The notes beneath the pieces are model-generated. The model searched no databases and was not told the origin of the DNA. It worked only from the letters and a program-made list of their open reading frames with translations. 64,000 bases of DNA, taken from positions 95,895-159,894 of the forward strand of contig CADCGB010000007.1 in NCBI GenBank assembly GCA_902800815.1, given 5' to 3'. Of the stretch, positions 28,029-37,536 are shown piece by piece. Positions within the stretch are counted from its first letter, which is position 1; the number at the start of each line of letters is the position of its first letter. The position numbers were made by a program, and so were the translations under genes. The stretch is from Fibrobacter succinogenes. Its GTDB lineage: Bacteria > Fibrobacterota > Fibrobacteria > Fibrobacterales > Fibrobacteraceae.

Positions 28029-30953
28029 TTACCGCACCCACTGCGCAAGTGTTTCTGTGAGCATGCCGACATCGATGGGCTTTGCCAGGTGAGCGTTCAT
28101 GCCGGCTTCCTTCGACTTCTTGAGGTCATCGCCAAAGGCGTTCGCGGTCATGGCGATAATGGGGACATCCGCCTTCTTCTTGTCGGAGAGCGCGCGAATC
28201 TGGCGGCTCGCCTCGCAACCGTCCATCACGGGCATCTGGATATCCATGATAATCCCGTTGTAGTAGCCGGCAGGGTTATTCTCCACCATCTCGACTGCCT
28301 GCTTGCCGTTCACCGCCATATCGACCTTGAAACCGAGACTTTCGAGAATGATTTTTGCAAGCTCGCGGTTCACTTCCATGTCCTCTACCAGCAATAGGCG
28401 CATGTTCGTGAAGTCTGCCTTGGCTGCGATGGAGATATTGCGCTTGCCGCTTTCGGGAGCCTCCGTGCCTGTGGCTGTCTTCAGTTCCACGTTCACGAAG
28501 AATTCCGTCCCTTCACCGACCTTCGAATCGAACCTGATGCTCCCGCCCATCAGTGTCACGACGTTCTTTGCAATCGCAAGCCCGAGGCCCGTACCCTGCA
28601 CTCCGCTGATGGTCGAAACGCGTTCCCGCTCGAAGGCATCGAACACGCGGTCTGCAAACTCGGGCGAAATGCCGATACCGTCATCCTTCACGCGGATTTC
28701 AAACGCGGCCTTGCCCTCTTCGATGCATTCCTTTTCGGCGAGAGTCACGGAAACGTGCCCGCCTTCCGAAGTAAACTTGAATGCGTTGCTGACCAGGTTC
28801 AGAATCACGCGGTTCATGCGGTTCCTGTCGCAGAGCACCACCGGGTTCCTGAGGCCGTCGTATTTCACGGTAAAGGCGATGTTCTTGTTCACCATCTGCG
28901 CCTCGAACATGTCACGGATCTCGTCCATCATTTTCCGCAGGTCGGTGGGCCGCTCTTCCAGTTCCATCTTCCCGATTTCGATGCGGCTCATTTCGAGCAT
29001 GTCGTTGATGAGGGCCATCAGGTACATGTTCGAAGAATCGATCTTGGCCAGGTATTTCTGGATTTGCTCGGGTGTCGCGTCCGGTTTACGCGACAGGTTG
29101 GTGTAGCCGATAATCGCGTTCATGGGCGTGCGCAAATCGTGGCTCATGTTCGAAAGGAATATGGTCTTCGCCCTGTTGGATTCCTCGGCGAGATGCTTTT
29201 CGTGGTCAAGTTTCTGTTCGCGCTGCTGCTGCGTGCGGTAGATGTTCACCACGATGAAAATGCACAGGACGATGAAGAGAGTTTCTACCAGGTTGTTCTT
29301 CAGCTGGGAATCGCGGACAAGGTCCATCTGCTCTTCCATGAAGTCCTTTTCCTGAATCATCTGGCCTTCGGTCATGGGGACATGCATCTTCTGGTGCAAT
29401 CCCGTATGGAACTCGGTGATATGCGCGATGACTTCCTCGGTCTCGTCGTTGGTGACCTGGCGTTCCCACATCACCGCCGAGAACAGCAATATGAACAGCA
29501 TGGTCACCCACATGATGGCCGACTTGCCAAAACGGTTCTCCTGGTCGCGCATGAACACGGCCCGGTAAACGACAAAACCCACAATGCTCCACGCCATCAG
29601 AATCATGAAGGATTCCGTAGCGATGGTGTTCATGTTCCAAAGCGTCGGCGTAAGCGGGAAGAAAAAGAAGAAGGCGGATATTACGACACCCAGGATTCCG
29701 GTAAAGTTCAGCACCGTCTTTCGCCTGCCGGTTTCACTGCGGGCAATTTTCACTATCCCCGCAGAAACATACAGATAAATGATAGATGCACTGATGGAGG
29801 TAATGTCCACAATCCAGCCGATGGCCGTTCTCCCGAAGAACGGAATAATGCAGGAAAGAAGCATCACGTAGATAATGCCGTAGTTGGTGGCGCCGTGACG
29901 GTTGATATGCCCGAACCAGGACGGCATCACGGAATCTTCGGCGAGGCTCAGGAACATGCGCCCGATTGTTCGGTAAAGCCCAAGAAGGCTCGTGGAAATG
30001 GCCGCCGTGATAGTTATGGCGAGCACAATAAGGCCGCCATTGCCGAGTGAATTAAAAATGGCATGGAATGCCGGGACGGCATCGATTCCCTTGAAGTTTT
30101 GCAGGTTGGCAAAATAGGTTTCCCAATTGCCGGATCCTGCAGGGTTTGCCGAAACCGAAAGAAGAGCTATGAGGGCGTAGACAATCGCTCCGGTTGCAAG
30201 AGCCGCCACCATGATGGCGAAACCGTATTTCGGCTTGAAGTCATAGGTGGAAGAGGCAAAGCTCACCACGCCAAAGCCTACAAATGCCCAGGGGGCAAGC
30301 ACCAGCACGTTCACGATCTGCATCAGGGGGGAATGGTACTTCGCGACTCCCGCCGTCGCAAAGGCCGGGCCCATATCCGAGAAATCAATCCCGCCCTTGC
30401 AGGCAATAATTGCAAACAGGCTGACCACACCGCCAAAGAATATGAGCGCAAGCACCGTATTCACCAGGCGCAGTACGTTGGTGTTCCTGCAACTGATGAA
30501 CCCGAACAAGAGAACAATCGCAAGCGTGGTAAACAGTTCGCCAGCCCAGACCTCGTAACCCATGATGGTATAACTGAAACCCCTTTGCAGTACGGGTCCA
30601 AGAAGGAAGCGGACAATCAGCACGAAGGCCGACATATTCGCCCACAGCACCGCCAGGTAGGCAAGGGCCGTGGCCCAGGTACAAAGGAAGGAATGGTCGT
30701 AACCGAAAAGCTGCTTGGTAAAGGAGAACACGCTCCCCGTGCCGGGAATGCGGTTCATCATGACGTGGAAATTGTAGGCGACAACACCCATCAGCACAGC
30801 ACCGAGCACGAGGGCGATAACTGTTCCCAGGGGGCCCGCAATCGGCAAAAGCGTGGTAGCGGGCATCACGAAGGCGCCCCAGCCAACGGCACAACCGAAG
30901 GAGAGCGCCCACGCGCTCAAAACGGACAATTTTTTGTGTTTTTCAGACAACAT
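28029..30953 (-). CDS. APC-type transporter fused to a hybrid histidine kinase
   Basis: A 974-aa fusion. Residues 1-~440 form a twelve-helix amino acid-polyamine-organocation (APC) permease: the N-terminal 'FGCAVGWGAFVMPATTLL' is the substrate-binding helix 1 signature with the broken GWG segment. Two more helices flank a short loop (~465-580). HisKA (H605 in 'NMSHDLRTPMNAI'), HATPase ('NLVSNAFKFTSEGG', 'DDGIGIS', 'GTGLGLA') and a receiver (D904 in 'IMDIQMPVMDG') follow. Transporter-kinase fusions of the CbrA type use a different (SLC5) transporter fold; an APC fusion would sense an amino acid or amine. It starts 4 bases after the upstream kinase's stop. Confidence 0.9.
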   Translation of the reverse strand: MLSEKHKKLSVLSAWALSFGCAVGWGAFVMPATTLLPIAGPLGTVIALVLGAVLMGVVAYNFHVMMNRIPGTGSVFSFTKQLFGYDHSFLCTWATALAYLAVLWANMSAFVLIVRFLLGPVLQRGFSYTIMGYEVWAGELFTTLAIVLLFGFISCRNTNVLRLVNTVLALIFFGGVVSLFAIIACKGGIDFSDMGPAFATAGVAKYHSPLMQIVNVLVLAPWAFVGFGVVSFASSTYDFKPKYGFAIMVAALATGAIVYALIALLSVSANPAGSGNWETYFANLQNFKGIDAVPAFHAIFNSLGNGGLIVLAITITAAISTSLLGLYRTIGRMFLSLAEDSVMPSWFGHINRHGATNYGIIYVMLLSCIIPFFGRTAIGWIVDITSISASIIYLYVSAGIVKIARSETGRRKTVLNFTGILGVVISAFFFFFPLTPTLWNMNTIATESFMILMAWSIVGFVVYRAVFMRDQENRFGKSAIMWVTMLFILLFSAVMWERQVTNDETEEVIAHITEFHTGLHQKMHVPMTEGQMIQEKDFMEEQMDLVRDSQLKNNLVETLFIVLCIFIVVNIYRTQQQREQKLDHEKHLAEESNRAKTIFLSNMSHDLRTPMNAIIGYTNLSRKPDATPEQIQKYLAKIDSSNMYLMALINDMLEMSRIEIGKMELEERPTDLRKMMDEIRDMFEAQMVNKNIAFTVKYDGLRNPVVLCDRNRMNRVILNLVSNAFKFTSEGGHVSVTLAEKECIEEGKAAFEIRVKDDGIGISPEFADRVFDAFERERVSTISGVQGTGLGLAIAKNVVTLMGGSIRFDSKVGEGTEFFVNVELKTATGTEAPESGKRNISIAAKADFTNMRLLLVEDMEVNRELAKIILESLGFKVDMAVNGKQAVEMVENNPAGYYNGIIMDIQMPVMDGCEASRQIRALSDKKKADVPIIAMTANAFGDDLKKSKEAGMNAHLAKPIDVGMLTETLAQWVR

Positions 30954-30957
30954 AACG

Positions 30958-33000
30958 TTACACCCTTATCCACTTCTGCAAAATTTTCGCAAGTTCCTTG
31001 AAATCTATCGGCTTGGAGATATGGTCGTTCATGCCGACTTCCTTCGCCTTGCGGATATCGTCGGCAAAGGCGTTCGCGGTCATCGCCACGATGGGGATTC
31101 TCCTTGCATAGGTCGTCATGGCCCTGATGGCCGCAGTCGCCTGGTAGCCGTCCATGTTGGGCATCTGGATATCCATGAACACCAGGTCGAATTCGCCCTC
31201 ATTGCTGCCCGCCATCCGTTCCACGGCCGCTTCGCCGTCCATGACCCATTCCACTTCGAGCCCCGTCATCTGCAACACGTTCTTCGCGATTTCCGCATTG
31301 ACCGGGTGGTCTTCCACCAGCAAGATGCGCTTGCCCTCGAACTTCAAGTCTTCCAGATTCTTGAGCGGGTCTTCCTTGCGGGCTTCCGCGTTCTGCACGT
31401 CCAGGAACTTGAGGTAGATGGTGACGGCAAACCGCGAACCCTCTCCGGGCTTGCTTTTCACCTGGATGTCGCCACCCATCATGCGCACAAGGCTCTGCGT
31501 GATGGTCATGCCGAGTCCCGTTCCCTGGATTGCTGCCGTCTTCTTGTCGTTTGCACGCGTGAACGGTTCGAACAGGTGCTTCTGGAAATCCTCCGTCATG
31601 CCGATGCCGTTGTCTTCAAAGACAAATTCGTAGCAGGCGACACCATGGGCGTTGGTGGGCCTTTCCGCCACCGTGAGCGAGATGGTCCCGCCATCGGGAG
31701 TGTACTTGATGGCGTTGCTCATCAGGTTCACGAACACCTGCTGGATGCGGTGGCTGTCGCCGATGACGTTCTCGTGAACCACGTCCGCAATGTCAAGCTT
31801 CAAGGTGTGGTGGTGGCTCTCGAGCTGCGCCTTGGTCATCGCAAGCAGCGTGTCCACGAGTTCCGAGAGGTTGAAATTTTCCTCGTTCAGTTCCACCTTG
31901 CCCGACTCGATCTTGTTCATGTCGAGCACCTCGTTGATGAGCGAAAGCAGGTGGCTCGAGGCTTCCGAAATTTTCTTGAGGCAGTCTTCCACGCGCTCCC
32001 GGTCGTCCAGGTGGGCGGTCGCGATTGCCGTCATGCCGATAATCCCGTTCATGGGCGTGCGGATATCGTGGCTCATGCTAGAGAGGAATTCGCTCTTCGC
32101 CTTGCTGGTGGCGTTCGCCGTATCAATGGCGTCGCGCAGCACCTGCTGTATTTCCTGTTCCTTGCGCACGTCATCGTCCACGTCCTTGAAACCCGCCACA
32201 ATGCCGGTCTTGCCGTTGGGGAGCTGCACCTGTGCAAACTCGATGCGGTAATAGCATTCCTTGTCACCCACGACGCGCTTGAATACTACGCCGAAAACCT
32301 TCTTGCTCGTGGTGTTCGCAATAATGTTTTCAAGCGTCAGTTCCTTTTCCAGGCGCTCCCTGTCAGACGGGGCTACAAAGTTGTTGATGTAGTTCGCCTT
32401 GGCGTCTTCGTAGGTGAGCAGTTCCAAAGCCTCCTTGGTAGGCCTTGCGTGAACGCTACCCTCGGAAGTGTCGCCCCGGAACAAGGAGAAACTCCCGGTC
32501 GCAATGTCGTTGATGAGCCACACGGCATTGTAGGCGCGACTCAGCGCATCAATCACCGCAGTATAGACGGCCTTGTCCGCCTCCATCTGCACGCGCTTTT
32601 CGGTAATGTCCGAAATGAACACGTAGAAGAGCCCGCCGTACACATCGGAGTTCACGTAATGGCCGTAGTCGTCGAGCCAGCGTATCTTGCCGTCCTTGCG
32701 GACAATGCGGTATTCCACGTAGTCCAGGTTGCCCTGGCTCTTTTCGATCTGGTCCACAATGGAGCCGGAGACCTTCTCGTAGTCGTCCGGGTAAAGCATC
32801 CCCTTGAAGGTATAGCCCGTAAGCTGCTTGAACTCTTCAAGTGTTTCGCAGCCGAAAATCTTGAACACGGCCTTGTTTGCGTATAGCAGTTCCTCGTTGC
32901 CAGTTGCCTTGTAAATGAAAAAGCCGCCCGGCATATCTTCGCCGATCTGCTCGATAACTTGCAAAGCCTGTTCGCTCAGGGGAAGGTGTCGACCGAACAT
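30958..33000 (-). CDS. Cytoplasmic hybrid histidine kinase with two PAS domains
   Basis: A 680-aa kinase without membrane helices. PAS-A covers ~20-135 ('EELLYANKAVFKIFG', 'VEYRIVRKDGKIRWL'); a second PAS-like region covers ~145-270. HisKA has H311 in 'SMSHDIRTPMNGI', then HATPase ('NLMSNAIKYTPDGG', 'DNGIGMT', 'GTGLGMT') and a receiver with D610 in 'FMDIQMPNMDG'. It is the first gene of the four-kinase operon, starting behind GAGG and divergent from the REC-EAL gene with a 124-base intergenic space that should hold both promoters. Confidence 0.9.
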   Translation of the reverse strand: MFGRHLPLSEQALQVIEQIGEDMPGGFFIYKATGNEELLYANKAVFKIFGCETLEEFKQLTGYTFKGMLYPDDYEKVSGSIVDQIEKSQGNLDYVEYRIVRKDGKIRWLDDYGHYVNSDVYGGLFYVFISDITEKRVQMEADKAVYTAVIDALSRAYNAVWLINDIATGSFSLFRGDTSEGSVHARPTKEALELLTYEDAKANYINNFVAPSDRERLEKELTLENIIANTTSKKVFGVVFKRVVGDKECYYRIEFAQVQLPNGKTGIVAGFKDVDDDVRKEQEIQQVLRDAIDTANATSKAKSEFLSSMSHDIRTPMNGIIGMTAIATAHLDDRERVEDCLKKISEASSHLLSLINEVLDMNKIESGKVELNEENFNLSELVDTLLAMTKAQLESHHHTLKLDIADVVHENVIGDSHRIQQVFVNLMSNAIKYTPDGGTISLTVAERPTNAHGVACYEFVFEDNGIGMTEDFQKHLFEPFTRANDKKTAAIQGTGLGMTITQSLVRMMGGDIQVKSKPGEGSRFAVTIYLKFLDVQNAEARKEDPLKNLEDLKFEGKRILLVEDHPVNAEIAKNVLQMTGLEVEWVMDGEAAVERMAGSNEGEFDLVFMDIQMPNMDGYQATAAIRAMTTYARRIPIVAMTANAFADDIRKAKEVGMNDHISKPIDFKELAKILQKWIRV

Positions 33001-33124
33001 GGGGACCTCGTATTCTGGTAATTCTCTTTTAAAGATATCTAAAAAAAACGCTTTGTTGCGCGAAACCGTACCTTTTTATTTCTTTTTACATATATTTATT
33101 CACGGATAAAAGGAGTTTTCTCCA

Positions 33125-34828
33125 ATGAAAAAACTACGCCAGATCACTACCGTCAAGAGACACGTCCTTATCGTAGACGACGAGGTGGTAAATCGCGAAA
33201 TTTTGGGCAATATCCTCTCCGTGAAATACGACGTCGAATATGCCGACAACGCCAAGGAAGCCCTCGAAGCCCTCTCCAGGCAAGATAAGCAGTTCGCGCT
33301 TATCCTGCTTGACCTGCTCATGCCCGTGATGGACGGGTTCGAATTCCTGAAAAAGCGCGAAAACACTGAAACGCTCAAGCGCATCCCGGTCATCGTGATG
33401 ACCTCCGAAAAGGAATCCGAAGTCCGCAGCCTCAAGCTGGGCGCGGCCGACTTTATCGCCAAGCCCTTCGACATGCCCGAGGTGTTGCTCGCCCGCTGCG
33501 ACAGGATTGTCGAACTCTACGAAGACCAGAACATTATCCGCCAGACGGAACGCGACCACGTTTCCGGCCTCTACACCAAGGACTACTTCTTTGAATACAT
33601 CCGCCAGATAGAACTGTGGAGCAGGGACATCCCGCGCGATGCAATAGTATTTGACATCGAGCAGTTCCACTTGGTGAACGAATTTTGCGGCAGGGACTTT
33701 GGCGACCACCTGCTTGCAGAAATCGGCAGCGCGCTCCAAAAGGAACTCGCCCCCATGAACGCCATCGCCTGCCGTGCAGACGCAGACACCTTCTATATCT
33801 TCGCGACGCACCAGGAAAGCTACGACAACATCCGCAACATCGTCCAGGGGATCCTTACCGGATTCTTCGAGGTGAACCACATCCGCGTGCGCTTTGGCCT
33901 GTGGGAAAACGTGGACCGCAACGTAGAAATCGAGGCATGGTTCGACCGCGCGAAGGCCGCCTGCGACAAGAACCGTGGCGACCTGACCCAGGCGTTTACC
34001 CGCTACAACAACGAGATGCATTCCCGCTACATGTTCGAGGAAACGCTCATCCGCGACTTGCAGAGCGCCATAGACAACAAGAACCTGATTGTCTATTACC
34101 AGCCCAAGTACAACATCGAGGGCGACACCCCGCGCCTCACCAGCGCAGAGGCCCTCATCCGCTGGATACACCCGACGCTCGGGTTCATAAGCCCGGGCGA
34201 CTTCATCCCGCTGTTCGAAGGGAACGGCCTTATACAAAAAGTAGACAACTTTGTCTGGAACGAGGTGGCAAAGCAGATCCGCAAATGGAAGGATGAATTC
34301 GGCGTGACGGTACCTGTTTCCGTGAACGTGTCCCGCATCGACATTTTGGACCCGGAACTGGAAACAAAACTCATGCGTCTTCTCGAAGAAAACGGCCTTT
34401 CTCCGGAAGAATACATGCTCGAAGTGACCGAGAGCGCCTATTGCGAGAACATGGAGCGACTCATCGAGGTCATCGAGAACCTGCGCAAGAAGGGATTCCG
34501 CATCGAGATGGACGACTTCGGTTCCGGATACTCCTCGCTGAACATGATTACCACGCTGCCCATCGACATCCTGAAAATCGACATGTCGTTCGTACGCAAC
34601 ATGGAAAAGGACGAACGCAACCTAAAGCTCGTGGAACTCGTGGCGGGCATCGCGAAATTCCTCAAGATCCCGGCCGTAGCGGAAGGTGTAGAAACGCAGT
34701 CGCAGCTCGATACCCTCAAAGGAATGGGCTGCCAGATTATCCAGGGATACTTCTTCTCGAAGCCGGTCCCGCCGAAGGACTTTGTACCCTTCATCGAAAA
34801 TGAACTTGAACGCCGGAGGGGCGCATGA
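33125..34828 (+). CDS. Response regulator: REC, degenerate GGDEF, EAL phosphodiesterase
   Basis: A 567-aa output protein. The receiver (residues 10-125) has D63 in 'LLDLLMPVMDGF' and the switch Lys in 'IAKPFDM'. The middle domain (~140-300) is a GGDEF fold whose signature is replaced by 'RADADTF', so it cannot be a cyclase. The EAL domain (~320-560) keeps catalytic motifs: 'AEALIRW' (E342), 'SVNVSR', 'LEVTES', 'MDDFGSGYSSL', 'LKIDMSFV' and 'AEGVET'. It should hydrolyse c-di-GMP when phosphorylated. The Hpt gene overlaps its stop (ATGA), and four hybrid kinases lie divergently, making this the likely end point of their relay. Confidence 0.92.
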   Translation: MKKLRQITTVKRHVLIVDDEVVNREILGNILSVKYDVEYADNAKEALEALSRQDKQFALILLDLLMPVMDGFEFLKKRENTETLKRIPVIVMTSEKESEVRSLKLGAADFIAKPFDMPEVLLARCDRIVELYEDQNIIRQTERDHVSGLYTKDYFFEYIRQIELWSRDIPRDAIVFDIEQFHLVNEFCGRDFGDHLLAEIGSALQKELAPMNAIACRADADTFYIFATHQESYDNIRNIVQGILTGFFEVNHIRVRFGLWENVDRNVEIEAWFDRAKAACDKNRGDLTQAFTRYNNEMHSRYMFEETLIRDLQSAIDNKNLIVYYQPKYNIEGDTPRLTSAEALIRWIHPTLGFISPGDFIPLFEGNGLIQKVDNFVWNEVAKQIRKWKDEFGVTVPVSVNVSRIDILDPELETKLMRLLEENGLSPEEYMLEVTESAYCENMERLIEVIENLRKKGFRIEMDDFGSGYSSLNMITTLPIDILKIDMSFVRNMEKDERNLKLVELVAGIAKFLKIPAVAEGVETQSQLDTLKGMGCQIIQGYFFSKPVPPKDFVPFIENELERRRGA

Positions 34829-35169
34829 TTACCATCGAAAAACTGAACACTTTTGGGGCAAATACCGCCGAAGGGCTTGCACGCTGCTTCGGGAACGAGG
34901 CGCTGTACCTGAAACTCGTGGCAACTATCCCCGGCGAGGGCAACTTCGACAAGCTCAAGGATTCCATTGCCGCGAAAGACCTGAAAGCCGCCTTCGAAGC
35001 GGCCCATGCGCTGAAGGGCGTTCTCGGGAACCTCTCGCTCACGCCGCTCTACACGCCGGTCGTAGAAATTACCGAATTGCTCCGCAGCAATACCGACATG
35101 GATTACAAAAGCCTGCTCGATACCATCCTCGAAAAGAAGGACGAACTCGGCAGGCTTTGCGCGGATTAG
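34825..35169 (+). CDS. Stand-alone histidine phosphotransfer (Hpt) protein
   Basis: A 114-aa Hpt four-helix protein. The phosphorylated His is H61 in 'AAHALKGVLGNL', the standard HxLKG block. It overlaps the REC-EAL stop by four bases (ATGA), so the two are made together. None of the four neighbouring hybrid kinases has an Hpt domain, and no other is visible, so this protein is the natural shuttle from their receivers to the REC-EAL protein. Confidence 0.9.
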   Translation: MITIEKLNTFGANTAEGLARCFGNEALYLKLVATIPGEGNFDKLKDSIAAKDLKAAFEAAHALKGVLGNLSLTPLYTPVVEITELLRSNTDMDYKSLLDTILEKKDELGRLCAD

Positions 35170-35178
35170 ACTTTATTT

Positions 35179-37536
35179 TTAGAACCTTCCCACGGTGAGG
35201 CCGGCGTAGAAGCCTGGCCACCAGCGCGCATTGTGCCCATTGGCGCTGAAGTCGTCGTGGTATTCACTGCGGGGCTTGACAATTACTTTATCCGCACTTC
35301 CTTCGTGGACGAAGTTGAGCGTGCCGCCGACAGTCATGCCGAAGCCCGGGAATAGCTTGTGCACAAAACCCAAGCGCAGGCGGTGATGGAAGTTGATATC
35401 ATCCTCGTCCATGTTTGTGCCGAAACCCTCGCGTGCATTGAGGAACATGTACTCGAGTTCAAAGTGGTTGCCGTACTTGCCGAACTGCGTACCGAGACCG
35501 AGACCCGTTTCGTACATGTCGCTGAAATGCTTGAAGTTTGCGCCCTTCTCGAATTCGCGGGTGCCTTCGAAGGCGGTAAACAGGTAGGCTGTTCCCAGGC
35601 GGAGCGAAAGCCCGAGCGCGCCCATCTCGTTTACGGAAGAGGTCACGCTCCACACGCCGTTACCCACGATGTTGATGAGCCCTATCGGGGTGGATTCGCA
35701 CGTGCCGCAGATGTTGATTATACCGACCTGCCTTCCGTTCGCACGGCCCGCGATGTTCATGGTGCTTATCTGCGCGTCCTCAAGCGTACCCGCGATGTTC
35801 ATGGCGGCAGTCACCTGCACGTCGGACTTTCCTGCGATATTCATGGCTGCAGAAACCTGTACACCTGCATCCGCGGCAATGTTCAAGGCGGCCGTTACCT
35901 GCACATCGGCCTGACCCGCATAGTTCAACGCCGGAGAAACCTGGGCGCCATTGAGGGAGTCGGCGATAAAGTTCGCCGTACCCGAGACCTGCGCGCCCGA
36001 AGAATTCTTGCCCGCAATATTGAGCGTCGATGCAATCTGCGCCCCGTCAAAGGACTGCGCGTAGTTGATCATGCCGCTAATCTGCGCCCCTTCAAAATGC
36101 GCATTCGCGCCGTTGTAGATGTCGGTCACCTGCAGGCCGTGCATCTCCTTTTTCGCGACGTTCGCGATAAAGCTCAGTTGCGTTCCGAGCATGTAGTCAT
36201 CGGCCTGTGCAACAAAGACGCCAATCTGGATTCCCTTGCGCGGGTCCTTGTCGCTATCCACCGCGCTGAAGGTCACGCGGTATTTGCCATTGTGATCGAG
36301 AGAGTCAAGCGAGCACGCGATAGAATCACCCGCAGTGCAGTCACGCAATCCGCCGATTTCGCCACGGAGCGTCGTCTGCTCGGCACTCACCGCGGCAAAC
36401 TGCCTGTGCGAAAGCTTTTCGCGACGGTTGTTCTGGAGCGTCACCACCGCCTCGCTGAATTCCGCAGGGCGTTCCAGGCGAACGGTGTACTTTCCGGCAG
36501 GGAACCCGAGGCTCATCGCGCGGCCAGCCTTCTTGTAGAGTTCCGCGACGAGTTCGCCTTTTTCATCGCGGATGAACAGGCGACCATCCACATCTTCATC
36601 GAGTTCGAGGCCCGCGCTTGTGCTGCGCAAATCAGTCATCACCACATCGCCCGTTCCCGCGAGGTTCATGTCGCGGCTCGGGTGCTGGGCGCCGCCCATC
36701 GTCTTTTCGGTGCGCTGGAGAGTTTCGTTAAAGGCGAACTGGTACGCTTCGGACAAAGTAACCTTGCCGTCACCACTCAGGTCACCGGCGCCGCGGAGCC
36801 CGCTCACCAGCGAATGCGTGAAGAAGGAACCCTTCAACTTGTCGCTTTCCTGGCTAGATTCATCCTGCGTGCTGCTGGTGATGAACGCGTAACCCTTCAT
36901 GTCGCTGCTCTGGTCCACCATGAACGCGGGCACCGCCACACCGCCCTTCAGGCGGGTGATAGCACCCGAGCCGCAGGCATCAATAACTGCAATCTTCACG
37001 TCGGCACTCATCGCGTCGATGCGCTTGCGCAGTTCCTTCCAGGCATAAACTTCGTTACCCAGGCGCAGGCCCTTCTCGTCGGCATGCCCGCTGTAGTAGA
37101 ACAGCACCTCGTTGCGGCCTGCGGCATTCTTGCCCTGCGCAATCTTGCTATCGAGGGCATCCAATTGCTTCTGGAGCCCGGCTACGCCCGGCTCCTTCAC
37201 CAGAATCACGTTGCCCGCCTGCACGCCGCCCATTTCGCCGAGCACCTTGGCAAAGGACTTCGCGTCACTTTCCGCGTAGCGCAGCACCGGCCGGCCCTGC
37301 CCGCCGTAATTCGCGCTAACCGCCACCACATAGCGGTTGATGCGCGCGTTATCCGCCTGCGCGGCACCGTTTAAAGCCGCATTTGCGACTGCGCCGTTCA
37401 AGCCCGCGGCGCTGTTTAAACCCGCGCCGGCCGTAACGGCATTCGCATTGGACACAGCCGCAAAAATAAGCAGTGCAATCAGTGAAATCACCTGGAGCGT
37501 AATGGACGCATCCAGTTTCTCGATAATATTCCTCAT
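35179..37536 (-). CDS. Caspase-fold protein with repeat domain and outer-membrane barrel
   Basis: A 785-aa exported protein. After a signal sequence ('LIALLIFAAVSNANA') a C14 caspase-like domain spans ~45-300, with H151 in 'YYSGHADEKG' and C188 in 'IDACGSG'. An EF-hand-like 'DLSGDGKVTLSEA' follows, then a beta segment. Residues ~490-640 hold 18-24-residue repeats ('GAQISGMINYAQ', 'VQVTAALNIAAD', 'VQVSAAMNIAGK') like the LA_2272 surface repeats and probably a beta-helix. The end is a predicted outer-membrane barrel finishing 'GLTVGRF'. It is coupled by TAATG to the anti-sigma-like gene, so it belongs to the sigma operon. A regulated envelope protease is likely; its target is unknown. Confidence 0.83.
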   Translation of the reverse strand: MRNIIEKLDASITLQVISLIALLIFAAVSNANAVTAGAGLNSAAGLNGAVANAALNGAAQADNARINRYVVAVSANYGGQGRPVLRYAESDAKSFAKVLGEMGGVQAGNVILVKEPGVAGLQKQLDALDSKIAQGKNAAGRNEVLFYYSGHADEKGLRLGNEVYAWKELRKRIDAMSADVKIAVIDACGSGAITRLKGGVAVPAFMVDQSSDMKGYAFITSSTQDESSQESDKLKGSFFTHSLVSGLRGAGDLSGDGKVTLSEAYQFAFNETLQRTEKTMGGAQHPSRDMNLAGTGDVVMTDLRSTSAGLELDEDVDGRLFIRDEKGELVAELYKKAGRAMSLGFPAGKYTVRLERPAEFSEAVVTLQNNRREKLSHRQFAAVSAEQTTLRGEIGGLRDCTAGDSIACSLDSLDHNGKYRVTFSAVDSDKDPRKGIQIGVFVAQADDYMLGTQLSFIANVAKKEMHGLQVTDIYNGANAHFEGAQISGMINYAQSFDGAQIASTLNIAGKNSSGAQVSGTANFIADSLNGAQVSPALNYAGQADVQVTAALNIAADAGVQVSAAMNIAGKSDVQVTAAMNIAGTLEDAQISTMNIAGRANGRQVGIINICGTCESTPIGLINIVGNGVWSVTSSVNEMGALGLSLRLGTAYLFTAFEGTREFEKGANFKHFSDMYETGLGLGTQFGKYGNHFELEYMFLNAREGFGTNMDEDDINFHHRLRLGFVHKLFPGFGMTVGGTLNFVHEGSADKVIVKPRSEYHDDFSANGHNARWWPGFYAGLTVGRF

